DNA of 64,000 bases, taken from the NCBI GenBank assembly GCA_026008535.1, contig BRKX01000003.1, positions 29,378,001 through 29,442,000 of the forward strand, given 5' to 3'. Below the pieces are notes generated by a model. It saw only the letters and a program-made list of their open reading frames with translations, was not told the origin of the DNA and did no database searches. A program made the position numbers and the translations under genes. The DNA is from Perilla frutescens. Its lineage: Eukaryota; Streptophyta; Magnoliopsida; Lamiales; Lamiaceae. Of the stretch, positions 10,744 through 23,376 are shown piece after piece. The first letter of the stretch is position 1. The number at the start of each line of letters is the position of its first letter.

Positions 10744-12103
10744 TTATCGTAATGTCATGCAAATCATAAATTCATGCAGCTCATATGTTTCAATTATCCG
10801 AGTTCAATAAAACATGCAATCCGGTTTTTCGATTCTACTGAAAATGGAAACATAGAATACCGAAAAAACTTACAATTGAACGTCGGGTTGAGGACAAGAT
10901 TAAAGGTCTAATCTTGTTGTTGTATGTATGAAAAATGGCACCCCTTACTGTGCAATTCGACTTCTCGATCTTCTGTTGTATTCCCGGACTGTATCTAGAT
11001 TCAGGGTGAGCTGAAATCTACTAGATAGGTATGGATACTGTGGAGATAAAGAGAACACAAGAGGGATGATTTCTAACTCTTAAAATTGCAATTCCCACCT
11101 CCTTAAGGAGGTGTTCGAAATTATCAAGTCCCAGACCTACTGGGTTTGGGCCTCTATCTCTTTTTCCATCTCCAGTCCATTAAAGTCATATTGGGCTACA
11201 ATAGGGATCTAGAAGAATATTAAATTGATCTGCTAATTTATTTAATCCCCAATATCCAATAAACATAGGATATTATTAAATAAATTAAATATTACTTTTA
11301 TTCCACTAAAGAAGTAATCCTGACTTACCAATTTAATACATATTTGTGAATATGATCTCTTTTAGTTCAGTCATTCCCCGTGTTTAAGATCTAATGTTCA
11401 TTAATTAATTATGTAAGCCTCTAATAGCTATAATTAATTAATATCTAAACCTTAAGTAGTACCACACAAGCTTTATTCATTTACGAAATAAATTCTACCT
11501 GCAGGGTTTCATATGAACTTGTGTTTTCTCAAGAGAACATTATCAACCTGGCGTACCAGGACACTGTGCTTATATATATTGCATGACACATCATATATGA
11601 AAATGCTATTACCCAAAATATCGAGTTTATTGATTCCATGTAAGAATCTCACCCATGGATAAATCAAAGTAATAGACAAAGCATATATATGTTCGTCAAT
11701 AAATATAAATTAAGAACCCGAACTCTGTGGATCTTTGTTCTCTAACTTATAGGGTCAGAGTAGAGAACAACATCCTATCGTGATCCTCCTCAATACAGTA
11801 ACATATGTATTAGAATAATCAATTAGTTAAGATAAACTAACTATCAGATTATTCTATGGCGTACCGATGGTGTATTTAAGACCATCTAAACCGTGAGCCT
11901 TTTAATACAATACAAGGATCTAATGATATGATCTTACCGTGTGTTTACCCACACCATATCATCTACAATATAAGTATATTGAATATGCATAAACAATTAT
12001 ATAATAATGTGAATGCAAACAGTGACTGCAATAAGATCAATCTATATCATCATATCATCAGAAAAGTATATAAAGACATGTCTTCCAGTATACAAAACTA
12101 ACA
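10744..12103 (-). mobile_element. 5' LTR of copia A, outer part
   Basis: Continues the copia LTR interrupted at 8235 and ends ATACAAAACTAACA at 12103, matching the ends of LTRs B, C and D. Together with 8186-8235 the LTR is about 1.41 kb. Confidence 0.85.
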
Positions 12104-13082
12104 GTCCTAACCCTACTGGGTTTGGGCCTATTGCTCTTGTTCCATCTCCAATCCAATTGAGTCATATTGGGCTACAATAGGGATCTAGAAGAATATTAAA
12201 TTGGCTGCTAATTTATTCAGTTTCTAATATCCAATAAACTTAGGATATCATTAAACAAATTAAATATTACTTTTATTCCACTAAAGACGTAATACCGACT
12301 TACCAATTTAATACATATTTGTGAATATGCTTTCTCCTTTAGTTCAACCATTCCCTATGTTTAAGATATAATGTCCATTAATTAATTATGTAAGCTTCTA
12401 AAAGCTATAATTAATTATTATCTTATTCGTTGAGTAGTACCACACAAACTTTATCATGTACGGAATAAATTCCACCGGTAGGGTTTCACATGAACTTGAG
12501 TTTTCTCAAGAGGACATCATCAGCCTGGCGCATTAAGACACGGTGCCTACATATATTGCACGACCCATCATGTATGTAAATGTTATCACCCAAAAATATT
12601 GAGATTATTGATTCTATCAAGGAACCTCACTCATTGATAGATCAAAGTAACAATCACAACATATATATGTCAGCCAATATATATGAGTTAAGAACCTGAA
12701 CTCTGTGGATCTTTATTCTCTCACTATAAAGTCAGAGTAGAGAATTGTATCCTTTCGTGATCCCCCTCAATAGACTCACTGGTGTATTAGAATAATCAGT
12801 TAGTCAAGACAAACTAAATATCATTTTATTTTACGGTGTACCGATGGTAGGTTCAGGACCATCTAAGCCGTGAGCCTTTCAACACAATACAAGAAACCAA
12901 TGATATGATCTTACCATGTGATCTCCCACACCATATCATCTACAATGTAAGTATACTGAACATGCATGAAAATATAACAATTTAAATGCAAACAGTGACT
13001 GTAATAGTATTCAATCTATATCATTATATAATATCATCAGAAACATATACAAAGACAAGTGTTCGAGTATACAAAACTAACA
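12104..13082 (-). mobile_element. 3' LTR of copia B, partial
   Basis: Begins inside the LTR (equivalent to 20622 of the 5' LTR) and ends TACAAAACTAACA at 13082, followed by the polypurine tract. The part nearer the low-coordinate LTR end is missing because of the copia A insertion and a deletion. Confidence 0.8.
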
Positions 13083-13084
13083 AT

Positions 13085-13097
13085 CTCCCACTTATAC
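13085..13097 (-). promoter_or_regulatory. Polypurine tract, copia B
   Basis: Minus strand reads TATAAGTGGGAGA two bases before the LTR, the plus-strand primer of copia reverse transcription. The same tract lies at 35813-35826 in copia C. Confidence 0.75.
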
Positions 13098-13158
13098 TTG
13101 AAGCAAGTTTTTCAAGCATAAAAACTAACTGGCTAACTCTCCAACCCTAAACTAAATC

Positions 13159-14658
13159 TCAAACGACACCTCTGGGTCTGTATCTCACTCTCATTTTCTC
13201 CACGTGACCATCAAATGTCTTAGTTGGAAGGCTCTTCATGAATGGATCAGCTAGATTGTCCTCCGATGCAATCTTGACCACTGCCACATCTCCTCTCTTA
13301 ACGATTTCTCGTATAAAATGGTACTTCCTTTCTATGTGTTTCCTTGCCTTATGGGGCTCTAGGTTCCTTCGAATTTGTCACTGCACCAGAGTTTCATAGT
13401 ATATTGTGATACTCTTAGGCAAATCAGGAACCACGCTTAAGTCCAACAGAAAGCTCCGGAGCCAAACAATTTCCTTTGCAGCCTCAGAGGCAGCTATATA
13501 TTCAGCTTCCATGGTGGAGTCAACAATCCATTTCTGCTTGATGCTCCTCCATGTAATGACTCCGTCTCCCAGTGTAAATACATAGCTTGAGGTAGACTTA
13601 CTCTGATCTTTATCGGATTGAAAATCTGAGTTCGTGTAACCTAAAGGCACGAGACTATCAGAGCGGTATACCAACATATAATCTCGAGTCCTTTTCAGGT
13701 ACTTGAGAATATTCTTAAGTGCAGTCCACTGATATCTGCTTACCATGCCAACGACATAGCATATATCAGGCCTAGTGCAAAGTATAACATACATCAAACT
13801 TCTCATAGCCGAAGCGTATGGGACTTTTTTCATCTCATCTATCTCAGACTGTGTTTGGGGACACATTTTCTTAGATGGATGAATTCTATTCCTGAAAGGC
13901 ATAAAACCTTTCTTGGAATCTTGCATGCTATACCTAGCTAGCACCATATCGATATAGATTGCCTGGGATAGGCACAACTTCCTTTTATGGTGATCTCGAA
14001 TTATCTTGATGCCAAGAACGTGTCCGACTTCTCCCAGATCTTTCATATCGAACTACTTGGACAACCACACCCTTATGTCTGATAAGTCCTTCTTCTTGTT
14101 TCTAATAAGCATGATATCATCAACATACAGTACGAAGAAAACCACCACGTTTCCATCACACTTCTTGTACACACAACTCTCATCTGTACATTGCACGAAT
14201 CCATTTGACTGGATAACCTCGTCAAAGTAAATGTTCCAAGACCTTGATGCCTGCTTAAGTCCATAAATGGATCTTTTAAGCTTGCACACTAGGTGCTCTT
14301 GCCCTTCAGCAATGAAACCCTCTGGTTGCTTCATGTGGATGTTTTCTTTAAGACCTCCATTAAGGAAAGCTGTCTTGACATCCATCTACCATATCTCATA
14401 ATCCAAATGAGCGGCAATAGATAAGAGAATCCATATGGACTTAAGCATGGCTACTGGGGAAAAGGTTTCCTCATAATCGATCCCTTCTTTCTGAGTGTAC
14501 CCTTTCGCTACTCGTCTTACCTTGAAGGTTTCAACATTTCCATTAGATCCTCTCTTATGTATGTAGACCCACTTGCATCCAATGGGTTTCACCCCATCAG
14601 GTGGTTCCAAAAGCTCCCAGACTTCATTGTGATCCATAAATCCAATCTCAGATTCCAT
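13159..14658 (-). pseudogene. Copia B reverse transcriptase-RNase H remnant
   Basis: RT begins near 14658 (EVWELLEPPDG, then GCKWVYIHKR), continues through MDVKTAFLNG and SIYGLKQASRSWN to the intact active-site box YVDDI at about 14115-14130. RNase H follows (STMEAEYIAASEAAKEIVW, about 13480-13530) and the protein tail ends near 13159. The frame is the same throughout, but stops occur at 14386, near 14050 and at 13378. In the first two the position normally holds Gln, so C-to-T change is the likely cause. This domain copied element RNA and removed it from the hybrid. Confidence 0.9.
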
Positions 14659-14778
14659 TGTGAATTTCTAAGAATCCACATCTTTGTCTTGGACTGCTTC
14701 ATCGTAGTTCCTGGGATCCAATTCATTTAGCCCTTCAGGGATATTTGAAGATTCACTCAAACTAATGAATCTATCAGG

Positions 14779-15983
14779 TCAGTGTACAACCTTCCCACTG
14801 CGATGAGGCAGTTCACGTACATTTGTGACACGTTGTGTAATGTCTGGTGGTACCTCTTCTTGTACCATTGGTGAAGGATTTGAACCCTCTCCTATAAGCT
14901 CCTCAAGGATGATTTCACTCCTTGGTTTGTGGTTTATCACATAGTCTTTTTCTAAGAATCGAGTATTAGTGCTAATAATAATCTTCTGATCCTTAGGACT
15001 ATAGAATAAACCACATTTTGTTCCCCTAGGATATCCAACAAACAATCTTACATTAGTACAAGGGGCCAGCTTATCAGCTTTCATATCCAGCACGTATGAT
15101 GGATTCCCCAAATCCCAACATGACCTAAACTAGGCTTTCGTCCAGTCCAAAGTTCTGTGGGTATAGTGGGAACTGATTTTGATGGAATCAAGTTAAGGAT
15201 GTAAGATGCTGTTTCCAGGGCATATCCCCAGAATGAAATGGGAAACTCTGAATAGCTCATCATCGATCTAACCATCTCTAATAAAGTTCTGTTGCTTCTT
15301 TCTGCTACGTCATTGTGTTGTGGTATACTAGACATAGTCAACTGAGACGTGATCCCATTATCTGCCAAGTAGTCCCTAAATTCACTTGAGAGGTACTCTC
15401 CATCATGATCAGATCGTAGTGATTTGATACTTCTACTGGTTAGTTTCTCCGCTTCCGCTCTGAATTCCTTGAATGTCTCAAAGCATTCGGACTAGCGACG
15501 TAACAGGTATATGTATCCATACCTTGAGTAATCATCAATGAGTGTGATGAAATACTCGTACCCTTTTCAAGCTTGAACTGACATAGGGCCACACAAGTCA
15601 GAATGAATCAAATCTAACAGCTCTTCGGATCTATTCCCTTTAGACTTAAATGGACGCTTGGTCATTTTACCTTACAAACAGGATTCAAACAAAGGGAATG
15701 ATTCTAGGACCAATGAAGATAAAGGTTCATCATTTACGAGCCTTTGTATCCTCTTAAGGTTGATATGGCCGAGCCTTCGATGCCAAAGATATGTTTGATT
15801 CAGTTTCGAAAGTTCTTTCCATTTATTAGGGTTTGTGAATGATGTATTCAGTAATTGCTTTTGCATAGTGTTTTGTATAGGATTAAGTAAATAAATATGT
15901 CTATCCATTGTGCTAGAATAGATAAAACATTTACCACTTGGGATAACGACTTTGCTATCAAAAGAAACTGAATATCCATTCAA
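14779..15983 (-). pseudogene. Copia B GAG-pre-integrase and integrase remnant
   Basis: The GAG-pre-integrase motif WHRRLGHINLKRI lies at about 15770-15810, followed by the Cys pair region near 15680. The integrase core is damaged between about 15370 and 15670; HNDVAERSNRTLLEMVRSMM (about 15265-15325) is the stretch holding the catalytic Glu. A frameshift near 15100 moves the C-terminal part (VGYPRGTKCGLFYSP) into another frame. Several stops make the protein non-functional. Confidence 0.85.
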
Positions 15984-16010
15984 AAAAAACTTAGAAACTG
16001 AAACAAGGTT

Positions 16011-17087
16011 TCACCTAAAATTCGGCGCATAAAGACAAACTTTTAAAACTAAAATCCTATCACTACTAAAAGATAAGGTAACATCTCCCACTGCAAGTGC
16101 CGCCACTTTTGTAGCATTCCCCATGTAGACGGTGATCTCACCATCACTCAGCTGCCTTTTTACCAGAAACCCCTGTAAAGACATACAAACATGATCAGTA
16201 GCTCCAGTATCTACTACCCACCATTGAGTAGAACAAGTAGCTAAACATATTTCAACAAGAAGAGTGTGAGACATACTCTTCTTCTTCTCATTGGGACACA
16301 CCGCCTTTCAGTGACCCAGCTGGCCGCACTTGAAGCACTTTGTCTTGGACTTGAATTCCTCTGGAGGAATCTTTGCCTTGGCTTTCTTAGCTTTAGGTGC
16401 CACATTTGCAGCCTTTTTTGGTGCGTTCCTCTTCTTCTTTTTAACCCCCGAAGAAGACGCCCTGTTTTCAGCTATATGCGCTTCCGAGTTTCCCTTTTGG
16501 AGTAACTCAACTGACTGAAGATCCATGAGCAATTCAGATAAGTTAACATCCTTCTTTATCATATTGAACTTCAATCTGAATCGCTCAAACTTTGATGAAA
16601 GACTATGGAACACGATATCAATCTGAGATTCGGTGTCTAGTTCTCTACCAGGGTTTTAATCTTAGCTAGATAGCTCATCATTATAAGAACGTCATCCTGT
16701 ATAGGAATGGAGTCAGCCATCCTCGCGCTCATTTAGTTTTTCATGTCTAAGTGTCATGTTGAGCGATTCTGGTATCCGAAGAGCTCCTTAAGATTAAGCA
16801 TTATGTTATAAGCAGTCTTCATTGACTGATGTTCATGTTGTAGCACATTTGACATATAGAAACCAAGATGTAACAGTGCTCCATCTCATCAGACTTAACC
16901 CATTTATCATAAGCTAACCTTTGTGCTTCACCAGAATTGTCATCCGGCTTTTAAGGACCTTTCTCTTCATGTACGTATTTGTGTCCCTCAGCAGTTAGGA
17001 TGAGGTTAAGATTATGAATCCAGTCATTATAGTTTTCACCGATTAACTTGTTTTCTTTGAGAATTGAGGACAGGTAAGAGAGTGCCA
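16011..17087 (-). pseudogene. Copia B gag-protease remnant
   Basis: Starts with ATGGCACTCTC (MALS) at 17087. The gag core between 17087 and 16622 has several stops and shifts. The open part from 16613 holds a Lys-rich linker and a knuckle start CFKCGQLGH; the protease motif DTGATDHVC at about 16190-16215 is intact, unlike copia A. The next segment (15983) lies in the same frame. Confidence 0.85.
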
Positions 17088-18329
17088 TGATGATATAGAA
17101 TAATTAAAAAATAAACATGCAGTACAATCACAAACTTTAGGATAATAGCATATAATCAAAAACCTTATGAAAAATTATACGCCAAAACACCGACATTTTA
17201 AAACGTTTCTTATAAGACACAATAGTGTGGACATTTATAAACTTCATTTTTAAACAGGTTATTAAACCTTTAATTTGCCTCCAGTCGAATTTCTTTACAA
17301 CAAGCAAATTAATAGTCGGAAACCATCACAGTCATGTAATTATCTAATTAATAAGCCACGATAGTATGGATGTTTATTAATAAATTACATCTAAATGTGA
17401 ACACCATCATCTTCGCACCAAGGACACTTATTTTGAATTTCACTGCTCCAAACGGATCTAGATGGAGGAGTCAGTTAGTTCTAGAGAATTCCGTGATATG
17501 ACACATCCAATATGGAGAAAGATCTATTGTCAACGCGCATGCCCATCACGATAATGTGGACGTTTATTAATAAATTACAACTAAATGTGAACACCATCAT
17601 CTTCGCACCAAGGACACTTGTTTTGAATTTCACTGCTCCAGGTGGAGGAGTCAGTTAGTTCTAAAAGTATTCTATAGTTATCTTTATTAAGAGGCTTAAT
17701 TTCTAGAGAATTCCGTGATATGACACATCCAATATGGAGAAAGACCTATTGCCAACACGCATGCCCATCCAGTCATTATAGTTTTCACCGATTGACTTGT
17801 TTTCTTTGATAATTGAGGACAGGTTGGAGAGTGCCATGATGATATAGAATAACTGAAAAATAAACATGCGGTACAGTCACAAACTTTAGGATAATAGCAT
17901 ATAATCAAAAATCTTATAAAAAATTATACGCCAAACCACCGACATTTTAAAAACCTTTCTTATAAGACACGATAGTGTGGACTTTTATAAACTTCATTTT
18001 TAAACAGGTTATTAAACCTTTAATTTGCCTCCAGTCGAATTTCTTTACAACAAGCAAATTAATAGTCAGAAACCATCACGGTCATGTAATCATCTAATTA
18101 ATAAGCCACGATAGTGTGGACATTTATTAATAAATTACATCTAAATGTGAACACCATCATCTTCGCACCAAGGACACTTGTTTTGAATTTCACTGCTCCA
18201 GATAGAGGAGTCAGTTAGTTCTGACAGTGTTCTATAGTTATCTTTATTAAGAGGCTTAATTTCTAGAGAATTCCATGATATGACACATCCGATATGGAGA
18301 AAGACCTATTGTCAATGCGCATGCCCATC
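17021..18329 (-). repeat. Y-X-X-Y-X segmental duplication of gag start and leader, copia B
   Basis: Block Y (gag start plus proximal leader) occurs at 17021-17352 and 17770-18104; the two copies start 749 bp apart with the same CAGTCATTATAGTTTTCACC. Block X (starts near GATA-TGTGGAC, ends CGCATGCCCATC) occurs at about 17355-17549, 17550-17769 and 18108-18329. Copia A and C each have one Y and one X. Unequal recombination or replication slippage is the simple explanation. Confidence 0.85.
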
Positions 18330-20164
18330 ACTTCTCAATTAAACCAGATTAATGGAGACCGTTTGAGATTTCTACATACTTTGGTATGAATCTCTCCCAC
18401 TTAGTTATTTATGTTTGATGTTTCATTTTATCCCATTTTAAACATGCAAACATCACATAAAATGATAAACATTCATTGCATGCTTCAAACAACATAATAA
18501 GCAAAAATAAAAAACCAACCGTCATAGCTTATATCTCATGTTGATTGATGAGTTAAAATTGGAAAGTCAGCTCCAGAAACTAGGGCTTGATCGCCGCCCC
18601 CATCACCATGCCTCGCCGAAACCCTAGCTTCGATTAGGATTTCGGGAGGTGAGTCGGGATGTCTTCCTTTCTTGGGCTGCACTACTTTCCTTCTTTGAGT
18701 CGATCTTCAATCTTTATTCAATATAGAATATCTATTCCTAAAAGGAAAATCCTAATATTTCTAGAATAAAAATACAACTTAAAACTTTAGTGATTTTCGA
18801 AAATCACTAATAGGTCTAACAATTTTATTTTTCCTATTACATTAAAATAACATAATAAAATAAAATACCTAGACCTAATCCATGAATTTTCTCATGGATA
18901 AAAATCACGTAGCCAAACTGGCATATGCCCAATCATACATTCAACATTAAATTAAAACATACATCACATAAATTAGAGCCATGATAGTTGGTACAACCTA
19001 CAAACAAATTAGTCTACAAAACCAACAATCATAATTATATGATTAACATAAAATTACATATGATGTCCATACATGATATATAATTTTCAAAAATGACAGT
19101 TAAATTAATAAAATTGAAAATTTCTACAAGATGAAATTTGAAAATTAAAATAATCATCTACCAAATTAAATCTTGTAATACTCAAAAATAGCATAAGTAT
19201 AAATCTAGAAATTAGTTAAAATTATCCACAAAATTTATTGTTTATTTTTTGATTAAAAGCCTAATTAAATAATATTCGAAAATTTTGATATAGATCAAAT
19301 ATCTATTCCAAATAATTAACTAGGATTGAAATTAACAAGAATTAAAATCTTGAAATTTGATCCACTTCAAACTCTTTCCAAATTTAAATTTTATTTTCAA
19401 TCCTATCTAGATTAGAATTAAGTAATTTATGATACACACCTAAATTTCTTTTCCCACTCTTATCTACAAGATTTTCAAAAAATACAAGAATGAAAATCTG
19501 AAAATTTGATCCACCTCAAACTCTTTCCAAATTTAAATTATATTTTCAAATCTTTTTAAATTAGAATTTGATAACTATTGATATATATCAAAAATTACCT
19601 TATCTAATTCTAACCTAGTAGATTTCAAAAATAACAAGAAAAATAAATCTGGAAACTTGATCCTCTTCAAACTCTTTCCAAATTTAAAATTTTATTTCCA
19701 AATCTATTTAGATTAGAATTAGGTAAATTATGATATACATCAAACATTACGATATCCAATTCTAATATATGTAATTTTTTAATGCACCTATGAAATAAAT
19801 TTTGAAATTTGATTTTCATTCAATAGGATCGAAAATTGCATAAGGAAAAAATAGGGAATTAAATCCTCACAATTTTGAAAATTTTGATACTCAAATTTTC
19901 GAACACTAACCTAATTAAATCTGAAAATTTTGATATCATCAAAAAATTATTCCAAATCTAATTAGGCATGGATCGAAAATTTCAATGTTCCTCAAAACTA
20001 GAATTTTCGAACTATATCAAAAATTCATCCATGTTTTGAATACATAAAAATCGACTTACATACATATTTAAATCTGAAAATTTAAAAATAATAAATTTAT
20101 CATCAAATTTAAATAAATATATCAAATTAATCCTAAGATTAAAACTAGAACAGTGCCAAAACCC
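18330..20164 (-). other. AT-rich 5' leader of copia B
   Basis: Non-coding and parallel to the copia A leader. Hairpin-forming repeats near 19347, 19494 and 19647 are about 150 bp apart. Confidence 0.7.
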
Positions 20165-20176
20165 GCTCTGATACCA
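20165..20176 (-). promoter_or_regulatory. Primer binding site, copia B
   Basis: Minus strand TGGTATCAGAGC, complementary to the initiator tRNA-Met 3' end, 2 nt from the LTR. Confidence 0.85.
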
Positions 20177-20178
20177 GT

Positions 20179-20761
20179 TGTTGGGTTTTTTCGAATTAAA
20201 CCACCCCATGATCTATTGGTTGTTCATTAATCCATAATCATGTAAATCATATTTTTATGCATCTCGTATGTATTTAATTAACCGAGTTTAATTAACATGC
20301 AATCCGGTTTTACATTCTACTAAAAACGGAAACATAGAATACCAAAAATTGACTTATAAAAGAACGTCGGGTTGAGGACAAGATTACATGACTAATCTTG
20401 TTGTTAAATAATGTGTATGATCGATGCCCCTTGATGCTAATCCACTCCAAATTCTTCTGTTGTATTCCCGGACTGTATTTCAGATACAGGGTGGGCTGTA
20501 ATCTACTGAGACGGGTGTGGATTCTGTGGAGAGCAAGAGAACTAAAGAGGGCTGAATTGTATTGCTACAATTTTTGTCCCCCTCCCTAATATATATAGGG
20601 AGGTGGCCGAAAATTGGCTATCCTAACCCTACTGGGTTTGAACCTCTAGCTCTTGTTCCATCTCCAATCCAATTCAGTCATATTGGTCTACAATAGGGAT
20701 CTAGAAGAATATTAAATTGGCCTGCTAATTTATTCAATTTCTAATATCCAATAAACTTTAT
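20179..20761 (-). mobile_element. 5' LTR of copia B, truncated
   Basis: Starts TGTTGGGTTTTTTCG and matches the other copia LTRs to about CCAATAAACTT (20750s), then breaks off beside gypsy element G. The rest of this LTR is not on the far side of G, where copia leader sequence of element D appears, so the break predates the G insertion. Confidence 0.8.
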
Positions 20762-20766
20762 TAGGT
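20762..20766. repeat. TSD TAGGT, left copy (element G)
   Basis: Identical to 33521-33525. Confidence 0.93.
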
Positions 20767-22469
20767 TGTAACAGCCCGGTCCCGAGATAGGGATTTCTGA
20801 GTGGGGACAGGGTGTTATTAAGGGATTAATGAATAAAGATAGGGGATTTATCAAGCAGTTTAAGAATCAAGACGTGCTTTAGAAGTTGAATGGTGATACT
20901 CGGGTTTACTTAGATTAAAAGAAAGCATGCTTAAGCGGAATGAAACGGCTAACTAATTAGATACTGACTTGTTGGACTTCTTTGCAGATGAACGGAGGTT
21001 ATACTCAAAAGCAGAGATAAACATAATATGCATCATATAAGTATTAGATCGTTTCTGAGGGGATTATTCATAGAGTCTTGCTAAACATAATAGGACTTAA
21101 ACAGAATTGAAAAGAGTGTATCAGAGTAGCGGATCACAAAGTGGGATTTCATATAAACACTAGATAATAGCAAAATAGTCTTGGCAGCCAACCCACATTC
21201 ACAGCCACCAGCATCCTCAGAATCTCAACCTGAAAACATTTGAAAAGAGGGGGCATGAGCACTAATGTACTCAGTGGGTTTTAGCGAAAATGCTTTTATA
21301 ACTTTCAAGATATCCAATGATTAATAGACAGTATACGGAGAGCAAAACGCAAAAGCCCTCTCCGTATCCGTAAAACCTTTTCTTTTCTTTTGGGCCCAAC
21401 TTGGCTCAAACCTGTCGTCAACTGTACCCTTAGGCATGCCATAGGATAGAAGAGGGGTTACCTCAAATATCCGAATGAGTTTGCGAGGGAAAAACCCCTC
21501 AGCGTCTACCTTAATAGTTCTGAGCTCGAGTCCTGCTTAAGTGGATGCTAAGTCCATCTCTTCCTATTCTTGCTAACATTACCAGGCTTAGAACAATGTC
21601 TAAGGCTAAGATCTTATCACTACATGATCTCGGCCTACAAAAGGGGGGGGGGGTAAAGCTACCCTAATAAGGCAATCCTTAATCTTTAACTATACGAGCT
21701 TTATTAAAGCATAAACATTCAAGTACGAGGAAATGAACGCGGATAAACATCGACTGCAAATAAAGCAATTCTAAACACTTCATGCTAGCTTAAATTGTAA
21801 ATAAATAATTCTAGCATATCTAAACATACTTGAGAGCTCACTTAACTTATACTAGCTTTCTTTACTTTATCTAACCCAAATAATAATTCAGCATAATCAT
21901 GCATAACTCCTTTTATTCCTTTCCTTGTACAGAGATCAAACAGGTTCAGCAAAATACTTTATTGGATATCTCATTTGCCCTAACATGCTTCTAGAGCTTA
22001 TTAGCTCAAACTTTAGATGAGTATAGATTTACCCACCTTGATTACGGAACGGAAGACGAGGCAACGAGCTGGTGGTTTTCCTTAGTATTTCTCCGAGGCT
22101 CGATTCCTCCTACAAAAGTCGAATCGTCGACTTAGAAGCCTTCTTTGAAGATTTCTAATAACATGATATTAAGTAACACCCAACTAATATTCTCTTAGCT
22201 AGGACTTAATCATGGATAGCACGACTTTGACTTAATAAGGTGATCGAGAATGGTTTAATTTATTTAAGAAGCCTCTGGACTCGATCTCTAAATTTTTGAC
22301 GGAAAATAACTCAATATCTTATTCGAAATAATTTGAAATTAACTTGAATACCTTACTATAATTTAAACTTGAACATGGCTTAAAAGTATCATAATTTTAA
22401 AGACTCGAAAAGATCGGAAAGACGGGGTACGAAAATAGCCGGAAAAGACGGAAATGAAAAAACACAGAA

Positions 22470-22617
22470 AAGGAGGGGGGGGCGCCGCGGGGCTGACCTG
22501 CCCCGGCGGGCTACCTGCCGCCGCGGGGGCCGCTAGCCCCGGCGGGCTCCTCGCCCCCTGCGGGCTAGCCACGGCCGTGGGGGGTGCGGCGCGGCGGCGC
22601 TCACCCCCCCCCCCCCG
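22470..22617. repeat. GC-rich, palindrome-prone block in G 3' LTR
   Basis: A sharp GC island in AT-rich DNA. CCCCGGCGGGCT occurs at 22501 and 22537 with a related copy near 22555, and CCACGGCCGTGG (22569-22580) is a perfect palindrome. It lies about 800 bp downstream of the TATA box, in the transcribed R-U5. The 5' LTR copy (about 31948-32070) is roughly 20 bp shorter and has lost the perfect palindrome. Confidence 0.8.
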
Positions 22618-23365
22618 CGGGGCTCTCCCTCTCTCCCCTTTTTCTCTCTCTCATCAACTGGGTTCCTTTTTCAACGTGTTCTTCATCTGTTCTTTGTGTT
22701 CGTTGATTTCTTCGACGAACACGAAGAACACGAATAAAAATTAACCCGGATTTTTATAAAAACAACGTACATGAATTTAACATGCAATAATACGCTTTTA
22801 ACTTAAAAATAATTTGGCATTTCAACGGTATAAACACGAGAATCCTCCGGAATAAATAAATATGACTTGAACGGAATTTAACGGAATAACGGAGTTAATC
22901 TTCTAGAATAATAATAACGAAAATAAGACGAGAAATATAACGTAAGCGTTATTATTTTGGAATTTCAATATGAATCGAAATACTACTTTAGACGAACAAT
23001 AATGAAGAACGCGAAGAACATAAAGAACGGAAAGTAAGTGCGGAATTTAAAAGACGGAAAAGAAATAGAATCGAGATCGATGAACAAGAATGGACGGGGT
23101 TAGGTGCGTCGAAGGAATGTGGCTAGCTCGGCGTTTCGTCGAGTCGCAATGGCGGCAGAGCCGCCCGCTACGATTTCAACGGCGTCCCTAGCACATTCCC
23201 TCACCGCATCCCTTCCACGCCACTCCGCTCGTAGTTTTGAAGAACACTCACGAAGAATGATTTTTACTTCGACAGAACCTTCTCGGCTTTCAAATCTTTT
23301 CACCCTCTCGATTTAGAAGTGAAGTGAATGTGAAATGAGCAAGAATTTTCTAAAGGGGTGGTCCC

Positions 23366-23376
23366 CTATATATAGG
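23366..23376 (-). promoter_or_regulatory. TATA box, G 3' LTR
   Basis: CTATATATAGG read on the minus strand as CCTATATATAG, about 695 bp into the LTR in the sense direction; it marks the U3/R border. Confidence 0.65.

Larger units (their letters stand above)
3881..12103 (-). mobile_element. Ty1/copia element A, 3'-truncated, with nested solo gypsy LTR
   Basis: Minus-strand order: 5' LTR (12103 down to 8186, split by a solo LTR), primer site at 8172-8183, AT-rich leader, gag-protease-integrase remnant ending at about 3881. RT, RNase H, polypurine tract and 3' LTR are missing. The LTR begins (minus) TGTTAGTTTTGTATACTGG and ends AAATCTCAACA. It was inserted into the 3' LTR of copia B: the sequence resuming at 12104 is the matching inner part of the B LTR (compare 20622 onward). 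The left half of that target LTR is gone, so one deletion removed the A 3' end and the first 440 or so bases of the B 3' LTR. Confidence 0.8.

Noticed and set aside
22363..22744. Ala/Gly/Pro-rich ORFs on both strands over the GC block
   Set aside because: GC-rich LTR block with few stops by composition; not preserved in the 5' LTR copy.
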